DNA from: Fasciola hepatica
Lineage: Eukaryota > Platyhelminthes > Trematoda > Plagiorchiida > Fasciolidae
Direction: 5' to 3'
Length of the DNA: 64,000 bases
NCBI GenBank assembly: GCA_948099385.1
Contig: CANUEZ040000207.1
Location: forward strand, 2,651,001-2,715,000
A program made the position numbers and the translations under genes. This document shows positions 48,387 to 59,749 of this stretch, in pieces. Within the stretch, counting starts at the first letter, position 1; every line of letters begins with the position of its first letter. The notes beneath the pieces are model-generated. The model saw only the letters and a program-made list of their open reading frames with translations. It had not been told where the DNA came from and did no database searches.

Positions 48387-48449
48387 ATGTCAATCATCAT
48401 CGTGATCTTCTTCTTCCTATTCCACAGCGAATTCTGTAATGCCGCAAAA
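48387..48449 (+). other. candidate first coding exon with signal peptide
   Basis: Starts MSIIIVIFFFLFHSEFCNA, a textbook secretory leader, and stops at a donor-like GTAATT (from 48450) in phase 0. An acceptor-like CTTTCAG lies upstream near 48340, which would fit a 5'-UTR intron. No downstream exon was recognised, so the product is unknown. Confidence 0.3.
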
Positions 48450-48599
48450 GTAATTTCAAGTACCCTTCCTAAATATTTTAGCATCGTCCTTACGGCTCAT
48501 CATAATTTTACAGATTTCAACCATATATTATCCGGCAGTTTAAACGGTTTCGCAGATTCCAAGAAAATTTATAATTTTCTGTATGATCTTCCGTTGTGA

Positions 48600-51500
48600 T
48601 ATCCTGTTTTTGGCATCCACAACTCTTTCAAAACCGAGAGAGAATGAGAACCAAACGAAAGCGACTGCTTTGAAATCAATAAAAAGGTATATTTAACCTT
48701 TTCGAGGTTCCCAGGATAAAATAAAACCAAAACTCAAAACTTCATCTTCCTCAAATTATTGAAATTATCAAGTATTCACACTCATTTACACATACATGAC
48801 ACTCACAAAATCGTGACTTTTTTTCGCGAAGAAAACAGCAGGTGGTTAAGTGCATTTTGTGTCTAATTTTCTGACAATGACTTCTACCAGTCATAATTGG
48901 AACTCTCTGAACAGAACTGCTTTTTCTTTGCCAGATTCAGAAAGCACTATTGTTAACTATCTTGTTTACACAAGGAAAAGACCCAAGTTAATGGGTTGAT
49001 GAGTGTGGATTTCAAAGATCTAAATCTCAGAGCTGACTTCTTATAGATGTCAAAATAGTGAAAAATTCACACTCCTATTTCGGAACTGGTCGCCATTAGC
49101 CAGTAAATTATTGTCAAAATGCATATTGCTGTAGCTCGTTGGGCACTACAGCGACACCTCTGAACTCCTGGTGGTCCATGTACGTTCCTCATCATCCGGA
49201 AAATGTAGCTAAATATCCCTTCATCCGTATGGATAGGTTCCTATCTGGCTTCCATCGCACATGTACTGCCTAGGTTTTAGGGGTTTTTGAATTTGGGCTG
49301 GCCTGATGAAATTCAAATGAACAATGAGATGTTGCCTCAGATAGCTCTATTGAAATTCCGCTAATATGCACCTTGCGAATGCTGATGGATGCCAACAAGT
49401 TAGATGAAGTCGCTGTGTGCTCGTTTCTATCAACGATAATCCTATTCCCCTACTGTGCAAAATGATTGCTGAGCCCATTGATAGATCATGTTGTTGTTAA
49501 CGGATTGAATCAAGTACGAGTACGAAGCATGTTGGTATTCACAGGAGAACGACCCCAGAGAAAACAACATCGAATATTTCGCTCTCGTCTGAAAGGTCAC
49601 TTCCCAAGGATTTCAGAGTGGGTTGAAACTGCGCGCTCATCTTCTGTCATCTCAATTCTATTTTATCCTCACTCTCTAATATCGAAAAAAATGATATGAT
49701 CCATCAGATAGTTTTATATCGTTCACCACTGGACATGTTGCTAGCCCATCTGATCAGATAAATACAAACAATCGTACTTTCGTTGTGATTCAGTCAGCCA
49801 TGATGTTTGCTAACTAAGTCCCAAGGAGATGACAGCTCTGTCTCTTCCCATGTTTTACCTCAAACTCCAACTTTATTTAAACTACTTTTCCGAATAAACA
49901 TGGTTTAAAACCAAGAAATTCCAAACCCGGAAAGGCGCGATCTAGGCTGCTTGATTACACCTACAGTCATAAGATGTGCTCTCTAGATAAAATCAGTAAC
50001 ATGACGTGGGCTTCAGTCCAGACTGTCCACTATCTCCATCTTTTTTAGCAATCATGTTCATATAGAAACGGTGCTTCCCTGACAAATTTGAATAATAAAA
50101 GTGGAAAACAATAGATTGCACCACGTATCTGAGACCATTTTACGGCATATATACGCTTGCGTATTGTAGTCAAAGTGGTTTTTGATGTTTACAGTAAACT
50201 CGCCGTTTTTAAAGAAAGGACACGATTGAAAAGAATAGCAAGGACGAAAGAATAAAGGGGCCGAGTTACTCTCAAGTGGTGTGAATTGATTACCGGTTTC
50301 ACTTAACCCTGATAACAAAACAACAATTTTTCCCAATTCTTGATCGGGGTCAATCGTATTGTGGTATGGAAAGACCAGTGGTCTTCCGTGGGGAGTTGCT
50401 CGTGTCCAGTCTGCAAAAGCACAACAAGAAAATCTCCATGAGCAGAGGCTCAGTCAGTGCATCAAGACGTGTTAACACTCACATTAGTCAAATAAGGCGG
50501 CTTAAGTCCGATCATTTACTTCAAGCGGAAATCACGCAGGGTGCATTAGGCACGTGAACATGCAGTAGCATACATTGTGTTAACCTGTGTTTTTGACACC
50601 TGAATACTAACGCAATAGGAAATTAGCTGTCCAAACCACCGGGTCCGGATGATATTCCGCCCGTATCTGCTGTCTTGAAAGTTATGGGAAGGGTTACTTC
50701 TGATTATCTAAAACTATCGTACTGTAAAGTAATTTTCACCATGGTGTTTTTTGGGCTAATCTAAGAGTTTACGAAATGCTGTGTTTCCACTTCCTGGCCT
50801 TTATGTTGTCCTACATATTATGAGTTGATGACTGATTGGAAGCACGTGGAATCAACAGACCATTCTGCCGACATCCTTCTTCGTGTGGTACCAAAATCAA
50901 AACTATTCTCACTTATACGAGAATCAACGTCGATACAAAATTTCTAGTGATATGGTCCCTGAGGTGAAAAGCAAAGGCGCCAGCGCTGACAACATACCGT
51001 GCCTATGTTGAAATTACTGGATCCATCACCCAAATCATCAGGCATGGGTTCGTCGTGAAAAGTTTAGTTGAAGCGTAAACTCAGCATTGTGCACGCCACA
51101 TTGGTTTATGCCTTCGATGAATGGATAGATGTGACCGAGTTTTCAATTTCGATACCCATCCAGTTGGACGATTGTTCTCAAACCGTTTCACGCGAATGCA
51201 ACGGTATCACGACTAGAAGTTACACCAGAATCCTCATCCAGTTGGATTCAAATAGTCAACCGAGATTCAATAAAATGAAATCAGAAGAAAATATGGTCGT
51301 CATCATTTACCAGGATCGCAATCAACTAATCAAGGTTGAGATTTTAACATACTTAACTTATTGTTACCTTATTGCGGTTTCAGCAAACACAATGACTGCC
51401 CCATGCTACCGCCACCGGGACGTGCATCCAGTATTTGGGAGCTCATTGGGTTCACACGTGATTCAGTTATCCGAATCCCGGTTTGCATACAGGTCTGATT

Positions 51501-51720
51501 AGGCCACAAAATATCGCTGTTACAGGGGCAGCAGACACGGAATTTGTCGGAAGCTATTAATAACACAAAATCTAGAAAATCACGCCCGAATTTCCTTGCA
51601 TCTACAAGTTTATGTATTTCGATATCCGAAGTTTTACCTGGTTGGTACTCGAAGAACTAGCCTAATTGCAGCCTACCGTTCTTATGGCCCGAAGATTTCT
51701 CTAAATTCCCGTGCAACAAC
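48600..51720. other. long non-coding stretch with a 144-codon frame
   Basis: The frame at 51068-51502 (plus) lacks a recognisable domain. A short block near 50845 (CACGTGGAATCAACAGACCATTC) resembles 41530-41555 inside the possible RTE fragment, so this region may hold another remnant of that element. Nothing else is supported. Confidence 0.35.
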
Positions 51721-52075
51721 TGTGAAGACTGGTGGAAATTCCAATATACTTGCATAATTGTGACCGCATTGCAAATCTCGTTTCCCACTGTTACCCACTC
51801 GTTTATTCTGTGATCAAAATGTGATTTTACGTATTTCTCTTACATCACCCAATTTGAACGTGTATGCCAACTGTGAGGCCTGTCTCCGCTTACTGGTCGT
51901 GTTATTGATGAACGAACCACGACCTAACACGGTCATGAGATAGACACTGATGCTCTTAGCTCTGATCATAAGAAGATCTGGTCCACGTGCGTCTTTGAGT
52001 CGACACATTATGGCGCAACTCTCGGAGGACGAGAGAGTGGTGCGGTCACAAACAAGAAAAGGGTGCGCAGCACTT
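51720..52075 (-). repeat. diverged fragment of the arm repeat
   Basis: In plus orientation it is collinear with about 17735-18055 of the right arm: CTCGTTTCCCA.TG near 51778, AATGTGATTTTAC near 51819, TACTGGTC.TGTTATTG near 51892, GTCCACGTGCGT near 51972, and GTGCGGTCAC near 52041. Many substitutions; the fragment ends where the near-identical tract of the main arms continues. Confidence 0.7.
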
Positions 52076-52584
52076 CAGGTTCATTAGAATGGCATCTCAA
52101 AGAGTCGACTGGATGTTAATTCCGAAAGATGTTGATATAACTCGGACATGAGGGAGAAAGTGACACTAAAATGAATTCATAAATAAACTGTTTTCCTTCC
52201 GTTTGATTATTCTAAAACAGTGTACACTGTTTGTGAAATGAGATGAGGAGAAGTCAAAGGATTTTCGCAGCGTTATCCTTTTGAGAAGAAGGTGAACGAC
52301 CGTGATATCCTATTCGATCTCCAAACGATGGAACAGAGCCACGGATGTTAATCAGTTGCACCGGCATTCGTATATCGACCGGTATGGATTAGCATGCTAT
52401 GAATAAAACGGTCATACTGAACAATTTGGCTGCGCTTTTCAGGGGGCATTCCAGTCGAAACCCTATTCATGTAGTATTCGCTCATTGGTATATCACGCAC
52501 TAACACGGTGTTTATTGCTAACTTGTTAGTGGTTTAATGTCGTATGATCACTTTGGTCTCTTGAACATGAGAGACTTCAATGAA

Positions 52585-52862
52585 TAAAGTACATACCGGG
52601 CAGATGCTCTACCAGCTGAGCTATCGCGGTTCGGTCAGTCCGGTGTGAATAACGCTAGTGAATAATCGATAGTGCGCGAACCACTGTTCCAATGATACAC
52701 AGTATCTATCCTGGTTTTAATCATTGGGCTAGCCTCGTCGGTCACTTCCCAATGGGACGAACAGCACACAGATGTACGTGATCCATCGGACATTGAAATA
52801 CATTCAGGGGATGTATTGTTGGCACGAGGAGCATGAATGGTATGTTTCTGGAAAATCCACTT
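52585..52862 (-). mobile_element. tRNA-related SINE copy
   Basis: The minus strand at 52628-52590 reads CCGCGATAGCTCAGCTGGTA followed by GAGCATCTGCCCGGTAT. This is the 5' half of a tRNA with a perfect A-box and D-arm. A body of about 230 bases shared with 41740-42020 precedes it on that strand. The complementary T-arm (CCGGTTCGATTCCGG, ending CTCGCGGC) lies separately on the plus strand at 52865-52887, so the element is rearranged relative to a simple tRNA-headed SINE. Confidence 0.6.
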
Positions 52863-52974
52863 CGCCGGTTCGATTCCGGCTCGCGGCGTCCGACTTTTCG
52901 ATCTGAACAATACAAGTGGATTTTCCAAAAACATACCATTCAGGCTCCTCGTGCCAACAATACATCCCCTGAAT
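52802..52974. repeat. 61-bp foldback with a tRNA T-arm in the loop
   Basis: 52802-52862 and 52914-52974 are reverse complements over 61 bases with two mismatches. The 51-base spacer contains GCCGGTTCGATTCCGGC and the TCGCGGC end of a tRNA-like acceptor stem. Transcripts across it would form a very stable hairpin. Its left arm belongs to the body of the adjoining SINE. Confidence 0.9.
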
Positions 52975-53149
52975 ATAGTACAGTTGGAACAACCAGTAAC
53001 GGTTCACGGATTATTGCGGTTCTCCAATTGCCAATTCTCAGTAGCATCCGACCTTGCAAATCGGAATAATAGTCACTGTGACAACGTAAGAATGGAACTA
53101 CGAATAATGGTATCAAATTGAAAAATGGCTTATATGAATACAAGAGCCT

Positions 53150-54190
53150 TAATTATCATGATGTGCTCTCATATCTACTTCCGTATACTCACTGGTTACT
53201 TGGATTTCGCGGACCATATTGAGAAAGCCCAAAAGGTCTTAGATGATCCATTGCAATATTCTTGCTTCTAATACCTATCTTTCATGTTATTAACTGACAA
53301 CTAAATAGCGCCTACTGAGATCTTTAATTGGTTGCGGTTTCGTCTACCACTGAATCAACATGTTCGTGAAATTTCTGATTTCATTTCGATTTCCATTTCG
53401 TCCGTCTCTTCCTACACCGAAATTATTGTTCCCCAGCTTTCTCCATCAAATGCTTGTCTATGTGCACACTTTATGCTTGGTTGGCTTTCTATTCCAGAGA
53501 TCCACTAGCTTCACATTTCATTCGCAAAACCGGACTGCCTGCTCTATGTTGACGCCTTCCTCCATGGGTGATTTTATAAATTTATGTATGTGTCCCCGCC
53601 TTGCTTAAGTGCATGCTCAGTTTTCATGCGAAATCCCCTGTCAAACTTCTCTTCCGACTTATACGAGCAGCAATCAGTCTTCCATGTCACTCTGAGATCA
53701 AGCCAGGTTCGCTTGCTTTTCTAGTTCAGGCTTCAGTTCAGTCTCCTCTGTCATTGTCTGAATTCACTGCCCAGCCACCTCCCATATGAGTGTCCCGAGC
53801 GCCTTCTCTGATTAGCTATTTTCCGTGTTATAAAAACTGACTTTCGTCCTACACTGACTGTTGTACTCAGTACTCAGCAATGGTCTGATCCAGTTGTATG
53901 CTCACGTGTTCACTGGCATGTGACTCAGATTCACCTACCTACTTACTTACTAACTTGCTCGCTTCTCTGCAGACATGCTTGCTCTCAGGTTTTCCACAGG
54001 CTTTTCCCAAGTATATATTCTTTCTCATGACCAGGCTTCCGTTCTATTGCTGAATGCCGGATGCACTATTGAAGACTCGGTCTCGTATAGCTCGGCTTAC
54101 GTTCTTTGATAACCATTCGAAAGATCTGATACATATTCACTGTCTTTTGTTATCAGATTACTTCAAACCACTGATTTATGTTATGTATTT
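53150..54190. other. non-coding stretch, pyrimidine-rich on the plus strand
   Basis: Frames of 60-82 codons without domains. Around 53360-54000 the plus strand is rich in C and T, with repeated TTACT/CTTAC words near 53938-53960. No element was identified. Confidence 0.35.
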
Positions 54191-54194
54191 GTAT

Positions 54195-54405
54195 GTCAAG
54201 CAGTAGCCATCGAGTTATGAGCACGATTACCCGGATTTTGAACAGACCCTGGTTGAAAAAATCAAATGCGTTTCACTCAAAGTCTCCAAGTGGACAAGTC
54301 TCAATTAAACTGAGGGAACGATTTAGTCTCTGTAGTCACGTTTACAGTGCAACTGATTATTATGAAGAATTCCGATTAACCGAACGGGATGAAAAGCACA
54401 CGAAT
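54195..54405 (+). repeat. dispersed repeat, copy 2
   Basis: Direct-orientation partner of 31870-32085, matched at both ends (GAGCACGATTACCCGGATTT and TTAACCGAACGGGATGA) with a diverged centre. Confidence 0.6.
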
Positions 54406-54409
54406 TGAA

Positions 54410-56555
54410 CTGATGTGTGAGCTCTTTGATGCTTATGTGTCCATCACCCGGAAAACTGCCTCATTCAGCAATTATCGGTCTGCCGTCGTTTATGCTACTG
54501 ACGTCTTTTTTCATACAGAGTGAAGACAAAATAATGTATGATATCTCATGAAATTCATTGGGGCACTCTAGTGACAATGACAAAGCTTACCAGGCCAGAT
54601 GTTCTTACCTGAAAGGGCTTTCGAGGCGACAGAAGTGTTTGAACACAAAAGTGCGAAAAGTACTAGATTACACTATATATTTTGGAGTATTTAGCTGCAT
54701 CGTTACCAGCGCTTCCTTCAGTCAAGGTGGTTGAACTTGTAGTCTGTTAAATATCTTCCGGAGAGTGAACATCCACCCGCAACATGGGTGCCCATCTAGC
54801 ATATTCCAGGGTATGTTCACAGAACAAAAGCACAACTGACAGACATGTTAACACAATGGATGAAATGAGAACAAATTCAGTTTCCAAGCTTGGCAGCAAC
54901 TCGTCTGGAACACTGAATTTATCCCACTTCATCTTAATTAGCACAGAGGGAATAATTGGAATACAATCACTTCGTGTCAAATTCTGCGGCAACCTAGAGC
55001 CATTATTCTACAATAAATATTGGTTAAGTTCTCTAAATTATTTCTTTGCCATCCATTTTTCCCATGAGCTTCCCCATGCGCATTTATTAGGCACTGTGGT
55101 ATTTGCTTTAGTTTGTCTACCAACAAACTTCTGAGTAGTAAGCTGCGGGATTCCACCTCCCCAGGAAGTAAGATGGTTAAACGTCCAAGCTGTACATTTG
55201 TAATTATCGTCTCCTGAAGTACATGCGAATTACCCACTCACATTACAAGATCACAGGTTGTAAACCCCAGTCACTCGATCAGTGGAAAGCAAATCATTTA
55301 CATAAGGATCAGTTCAAGTAACTTTGAAGAATGTTGGTATATTCTGTCTTACTTAGCCTCACGAAAAAGATAAATTGCAAAGAAATTCTGGTAAAATCAA
55401 TTAGTTCTATAAAGAACCGCGTAGTCGCAGGGACTTCTGGGTGGCAATATAAATTCGGATTCCCTTGTTTTTAATTTTTCGGAAAAAGTACGGAATACCA
55501 AAGTGTGTGGAAAATGTTTGATAATAATGCCACTGATATTAATTCGAACAGAGATTATTAAGCAAGCTTCTGTTCATATACACTGATCTCGAAAAAGATT
55601 GCAGATATCATTGTTCACAGCCATATTCAGGGCAGGAACAATATTAAATCAGTCAGAAACAGAGTTGTTTCAACGGTGGAATGATTATCGAGCGCGATCG
55701 GTTGACCGAGTAAGACAAGTGGTCCACAGTTTGTTATCAGCTTTTTCATCCAGTCTATTACAATCCGTACTGAAATAACCGCCTAACACATCAGTACCTG
55801 ATCACCGTTCACACAAATTCCAGTCATGATTTTTTCGTAACTCGTTCAGATAATGTCATTCGGAATGCGACAATAAACGCTGGAGTCAATGAATTCTGTT
55901 GGGGTTGCAACGAAACACACTCATAATCGCAAACGCCTCAATGAGTTTCGAATGTAAGGAGATACCTCCATTCTCAGCTATGTATGTTGCAATCCAACGA
56001 TCCGTTGATCAACAGAAGGATATAGAATACGGACCACTGAATCTACCACTTTAAAAGTGAACGTGTGTAATAGTTTGTGATGGTAACAGAAAGTTTCCAA
56101 AATGCATAATTATCCGATTGAAAGCTCCCGTCCCGTAAGAAAACTATAATACTTTAGACCTTGTACAATAATGACATCCTTTTTCAAATCAGAATATTTT
56201 TTCTGTGAACTAAGTAATGTAATTTTTATCAATTGCTCACTCTTTAGTGTACTGTAAAACCACCTGTAGACCGCAAATCACTGGTTCGCGATCTTCATTG
56301 GCTTGCCACCCGAAAAGACGCACCCAAGGATGATATAATGTTGGAAGACAATCGAATGTCTCGGTAACTAGTACTTGTTTGTGGTTCTGTAAAGGCCAAA
56401 TTAATACGTCAACGGTGTCTGACGCAATAAACAATGGGAAACCGATAAAAGAAGCGGAACCCACATTTGAAGTGAACTTCCAACGGTCCCAATCGGACTA
56501 GCCCGGCTGTGGGTGGTCCAGAAGTGAAAATGACCAGATTCAAAATGGCCGACCA
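54410..56555. other. non-coding stretch with a weak minus-strand frame
   Basis: The minus frame 54992-54747 contains a possible membrane segment (FVLISSIVLTCLSVVLLFC) between polar flanks. No start context, splice pair or family supports it as a gene. No other feature was seen. Confidence 0.3.
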
Positions 56556-56559
56556 GTCT

Positions 56560-57130
56560 GAGCAAAGATTAGATGAATCGACTAATGAAAAAAGGGCAGA
56601 AAGCGTCAGTAGCAAAAACATGGAAAATGGAATACCACGAACAGATTGTCACACCACCCTTGGAGGGAATGAGAGTATTCACCAGTAGATTTATGCGCGC
56701 TATCAACCGTCTGATAGCATCTTGAGGCATACGATCTTCTTCATTTAATGTCGCCTCCAACTACCCAAGAGATTTCCTTTTGGTGCCCCTGATACGATTT
56801 CTCCCAGAGTTGATCCCACAAATATTCTATTGGATTGAGATTGGGTGGTCGAGATGGCCATGGGAGCCTCTTCGTACGATGATGTGCATAAACTCCCATA
56901 TCACACGGGAACGATATGCAGGCAGGTGGTCCTGCTGGAAAACCACTTTGGTAGGGGTGTTCAAAAGTGGCAACATGTGTCAAACCAGAACTTCTAGATA
57001 AACGTGGCCAGTGACTGTGCCGTCCAGAAAGATCAACTCGCTTCGATGTTCCCACAAGATGACTCCACAAATGTGTAGTGAATCTGCATTGGGATTCATT
57101 TCTGCTGCAACCACACCACTTTTGTCACTT
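56560..57130 (-). mobile_element. Tc1-type DD34E transposase relic
   Basis: On the minus strand: ELIFLDGTVTGHVYLEVLV near 57040, then TKVVFQQDHLPAYRSRV (about 56955-56905) with the second catalytic Asp. RLPWPSRPPNLNPIEYLWD with the catalytic Glu follows at about 56865-56805. After allowing for one missing base between them, the Asp and Glu are separated by 34 residues, the Tc1 spacing. A C-terminal segment continues to about 56640. The N-terminal DNA-binding domain and the terminal inverted repeats were not found, and frameshifts break the frame, so the copy is dead. Confidence 0.75.
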
Positions 57131-57139
57131 TCAGAGATT

Positions 57140-59740
57140 AGTTTCTAAACACGCTTACGACGGTCATGTTTGAATAAGGAAAATGCTGACTCCCCAGTCT
57201 AGTGTTGGACTTCATTGTTGAGCCGATCTACCCATCTACTCACTATCCGTCTTAAAAAAACAATATTACTTGGTATTCTCGTGGCGTTACTTCCATGGTT
57301 TCAACCGTCCGATGGCGCTCCAGATGATCTTCGGTTCATGAGCATAAAGTGAACACCAAAGAAAATAAGGGCGTGTGAACTGCTGAACTACAAAGTGGAA
57401 ACAAATATAACTGTTTGTGACCTACAAATGAATTTGTGAAAAGATCTGAATTTTGTTCATTTTCCACCAACTCATTTGAAGTCTGTCACCAAAAGTAATC
57501 TCTCCCCATCGACAATGATGGTGAAAATACTCAATGTTATTTATTTCTGTTGGACTAAATCGATTTTCGTCCAGATATGTTCGAAATCAAATCAGCATTA
57601 ATCATTTGATCAAACTCTGAACACAGATGGGAATCGTTAATTGACTAAACTTAGGTGCAACCATATATTTTTCTCGAGTTACTTATTCCTACATCTCTCC
57701 TCTGACATCCAATCGACTGAACAACCAACTGGTCGAATAACAAACGGAGTGACAGACCTACTGACTGTCTTGCTTCCGTCACCCTTTTTTTCTCGTGAAA
57801 GGAAATTGTTATTGTAATGGCTTGAAAATTAGTCCTCGAAAACACTACTTGTTTTGACTATAACCTTGGGTCTGTTCACTATATTCCTGTTACCTATGTT
57901 AGAATCAAGGCAGGATGTGAACCGAAACAAGTCTACTTGATGTTGGTAAAAATGGTGTGTACATCTTACTGGTGCCTCTTTCAATTTACATAAGGCTATG
58001 CTCATAGAACGTATCCGATGGATGTTGAATTTCTTTTTATCTAAAGTGCCCCTCCGAGAAACTGCTGACTATATTCGTGCTGTCATTTTATCTAACAATA
58101 TTGCTCAGTCTATCTCTATTGGTTGCTTACCAAGTCTACGAGTTCCTTTGCGGTTGCGGTGACAGGTAATTTGGCAGAACAGAATGGCACTTGCCTTAGG
58201 GACTTACTGAACACACTCCGATAAGGCTTTTGCACTCACTGACTCAGGTGGACTACGTTGATCAAACTCCAGCAAGAAATCCAACAACGGCCATCGCGAG
58301 GCATTTGCTTTCAACAGGTCATCAAGTTGAACAGATCCGTTCATTCAAAGTTTGATTACGCGACCGGAATACAAAATTGCTGGCGTAAAGTGAAGCTGTA
58401 TATAATAAGACCTAAAACCCCCTCTTTGTGCGCAGGAAAAATCATTGCAAACAATCGTCATTCCTTGTTATTAGCTAAAAACAGAGACAGATCGCTGTGT
58501 TTTTTACGTGATAAACACTTTTCTCATTTTTCCACTGTAACACTCGTACCGTGTCATGTATAAACTGACATGTTTCACGTACGCTATCGACAGGAGTGAA
58601 GGAGATGCTCGCATCTCACATTATGTATCTTCTGTCCGTGCCTGATAATGGGACAGAAGAGGCACAATGGTTGAATAGGATGAGAAATCCATAAGTATAA
58701 ATCTTTGGACCAGAACCCGGTTTAGGCTAATCTTTTATAAAGGTTCTATGATAAAAATGATTTGCTTCGATACACCCATATTGAAAAGGTAGTGCCGGGG
58801 CACCTTTCTACAAACAGAGTTGAATGATGCGCATTGTCGGTACTACATTTATTTTTACGAACGTAAACACATAACCCAGCGGTAGCCAGCGAGTAAACGA
58901 CAAAAAAGTTAGCAAAAATATCTAAACTACGTGCCTTGTTACGATCAAAAGAGAAAGGCCAGTCAGTCGAAGCAAAGCAGGCGTGTGTCCATTCACAAGA
59001 GAAATAGTGATCGGTTGTCTGCTTACTGTGCTTAAGATCAACCAGGCACAACAGCAGTATATGTCATTTAGTGAGAAATTTATTATTAGACCCATGACTA
59101 GGTATATACTCAGCTTGATTATCGAGGAAAAATTTTTGTGAGGTTGCAATGGAGGACCATTTTGACCAACCTTTTAGTTGCGATGGCAAATAGACATATT
59201 TATCTGCACTTTCATGGAAGACTTCACACCCCTTGAGTAATTTGGTATGATTACCTGTTCACACCAATTCTTCGGAACATGTTCCTTCATCCGAAAATGA
59301 CCGAGGAGTTTTGTTAGCTCAAATACAGTTGCTGAGCCGCCATGAATAAAATGCACTTCCCCTTTTGAATGTTTCACAGAGCAATCAAGATGATCATTTT
59401 GTGTCGTGTTTCCTTGGTCAGTTTGTTAATAATCAATCTTGGTGCATATACAACCAAATTTAAGCAAAATCCTCTCAGTTTGTTCCTGCTGAAATGCACT
59501 GACCCTCAAACAGAACTCTCAAAAAAAAGTAATGACTGGAATTCATTCAGTCTTCGTGCTCAGGTGACTATCATCATATGTTCCACACCTGACGTTCAAC
59601 TAAGCACCCACTCACCTTATCAGATGCTTTTTATTGTTATGTGTTTTACCTTGCTGGACGGATGTTTCATGTATCAGCTTTCCTGGGAGTCAGGGCCCAA
59701 AGGAACACAAGCAATAGCAACTACAGTGCATTTACAAAAT
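57140..59740. other. non-coding stretch, nothing recognised
   Basis: Frames up to 101 codons on both strands with no domain. The frame that begins at 59369 runs open into the BEL/Pao segment but has no BEL/Pao similarity before about 59750; its first residues are hydrophobic. Confidence 0.35.
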
Positions 59741-59749
59741 TTTAGGTCT

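Noticed and set aside
52590..52628. Functional tRNA gene on the minus strand
   Set aside because: The D-arm half is perfect, but no T-arm follows on the same strand; the T-arm is on the opposite strand 240 bases away.
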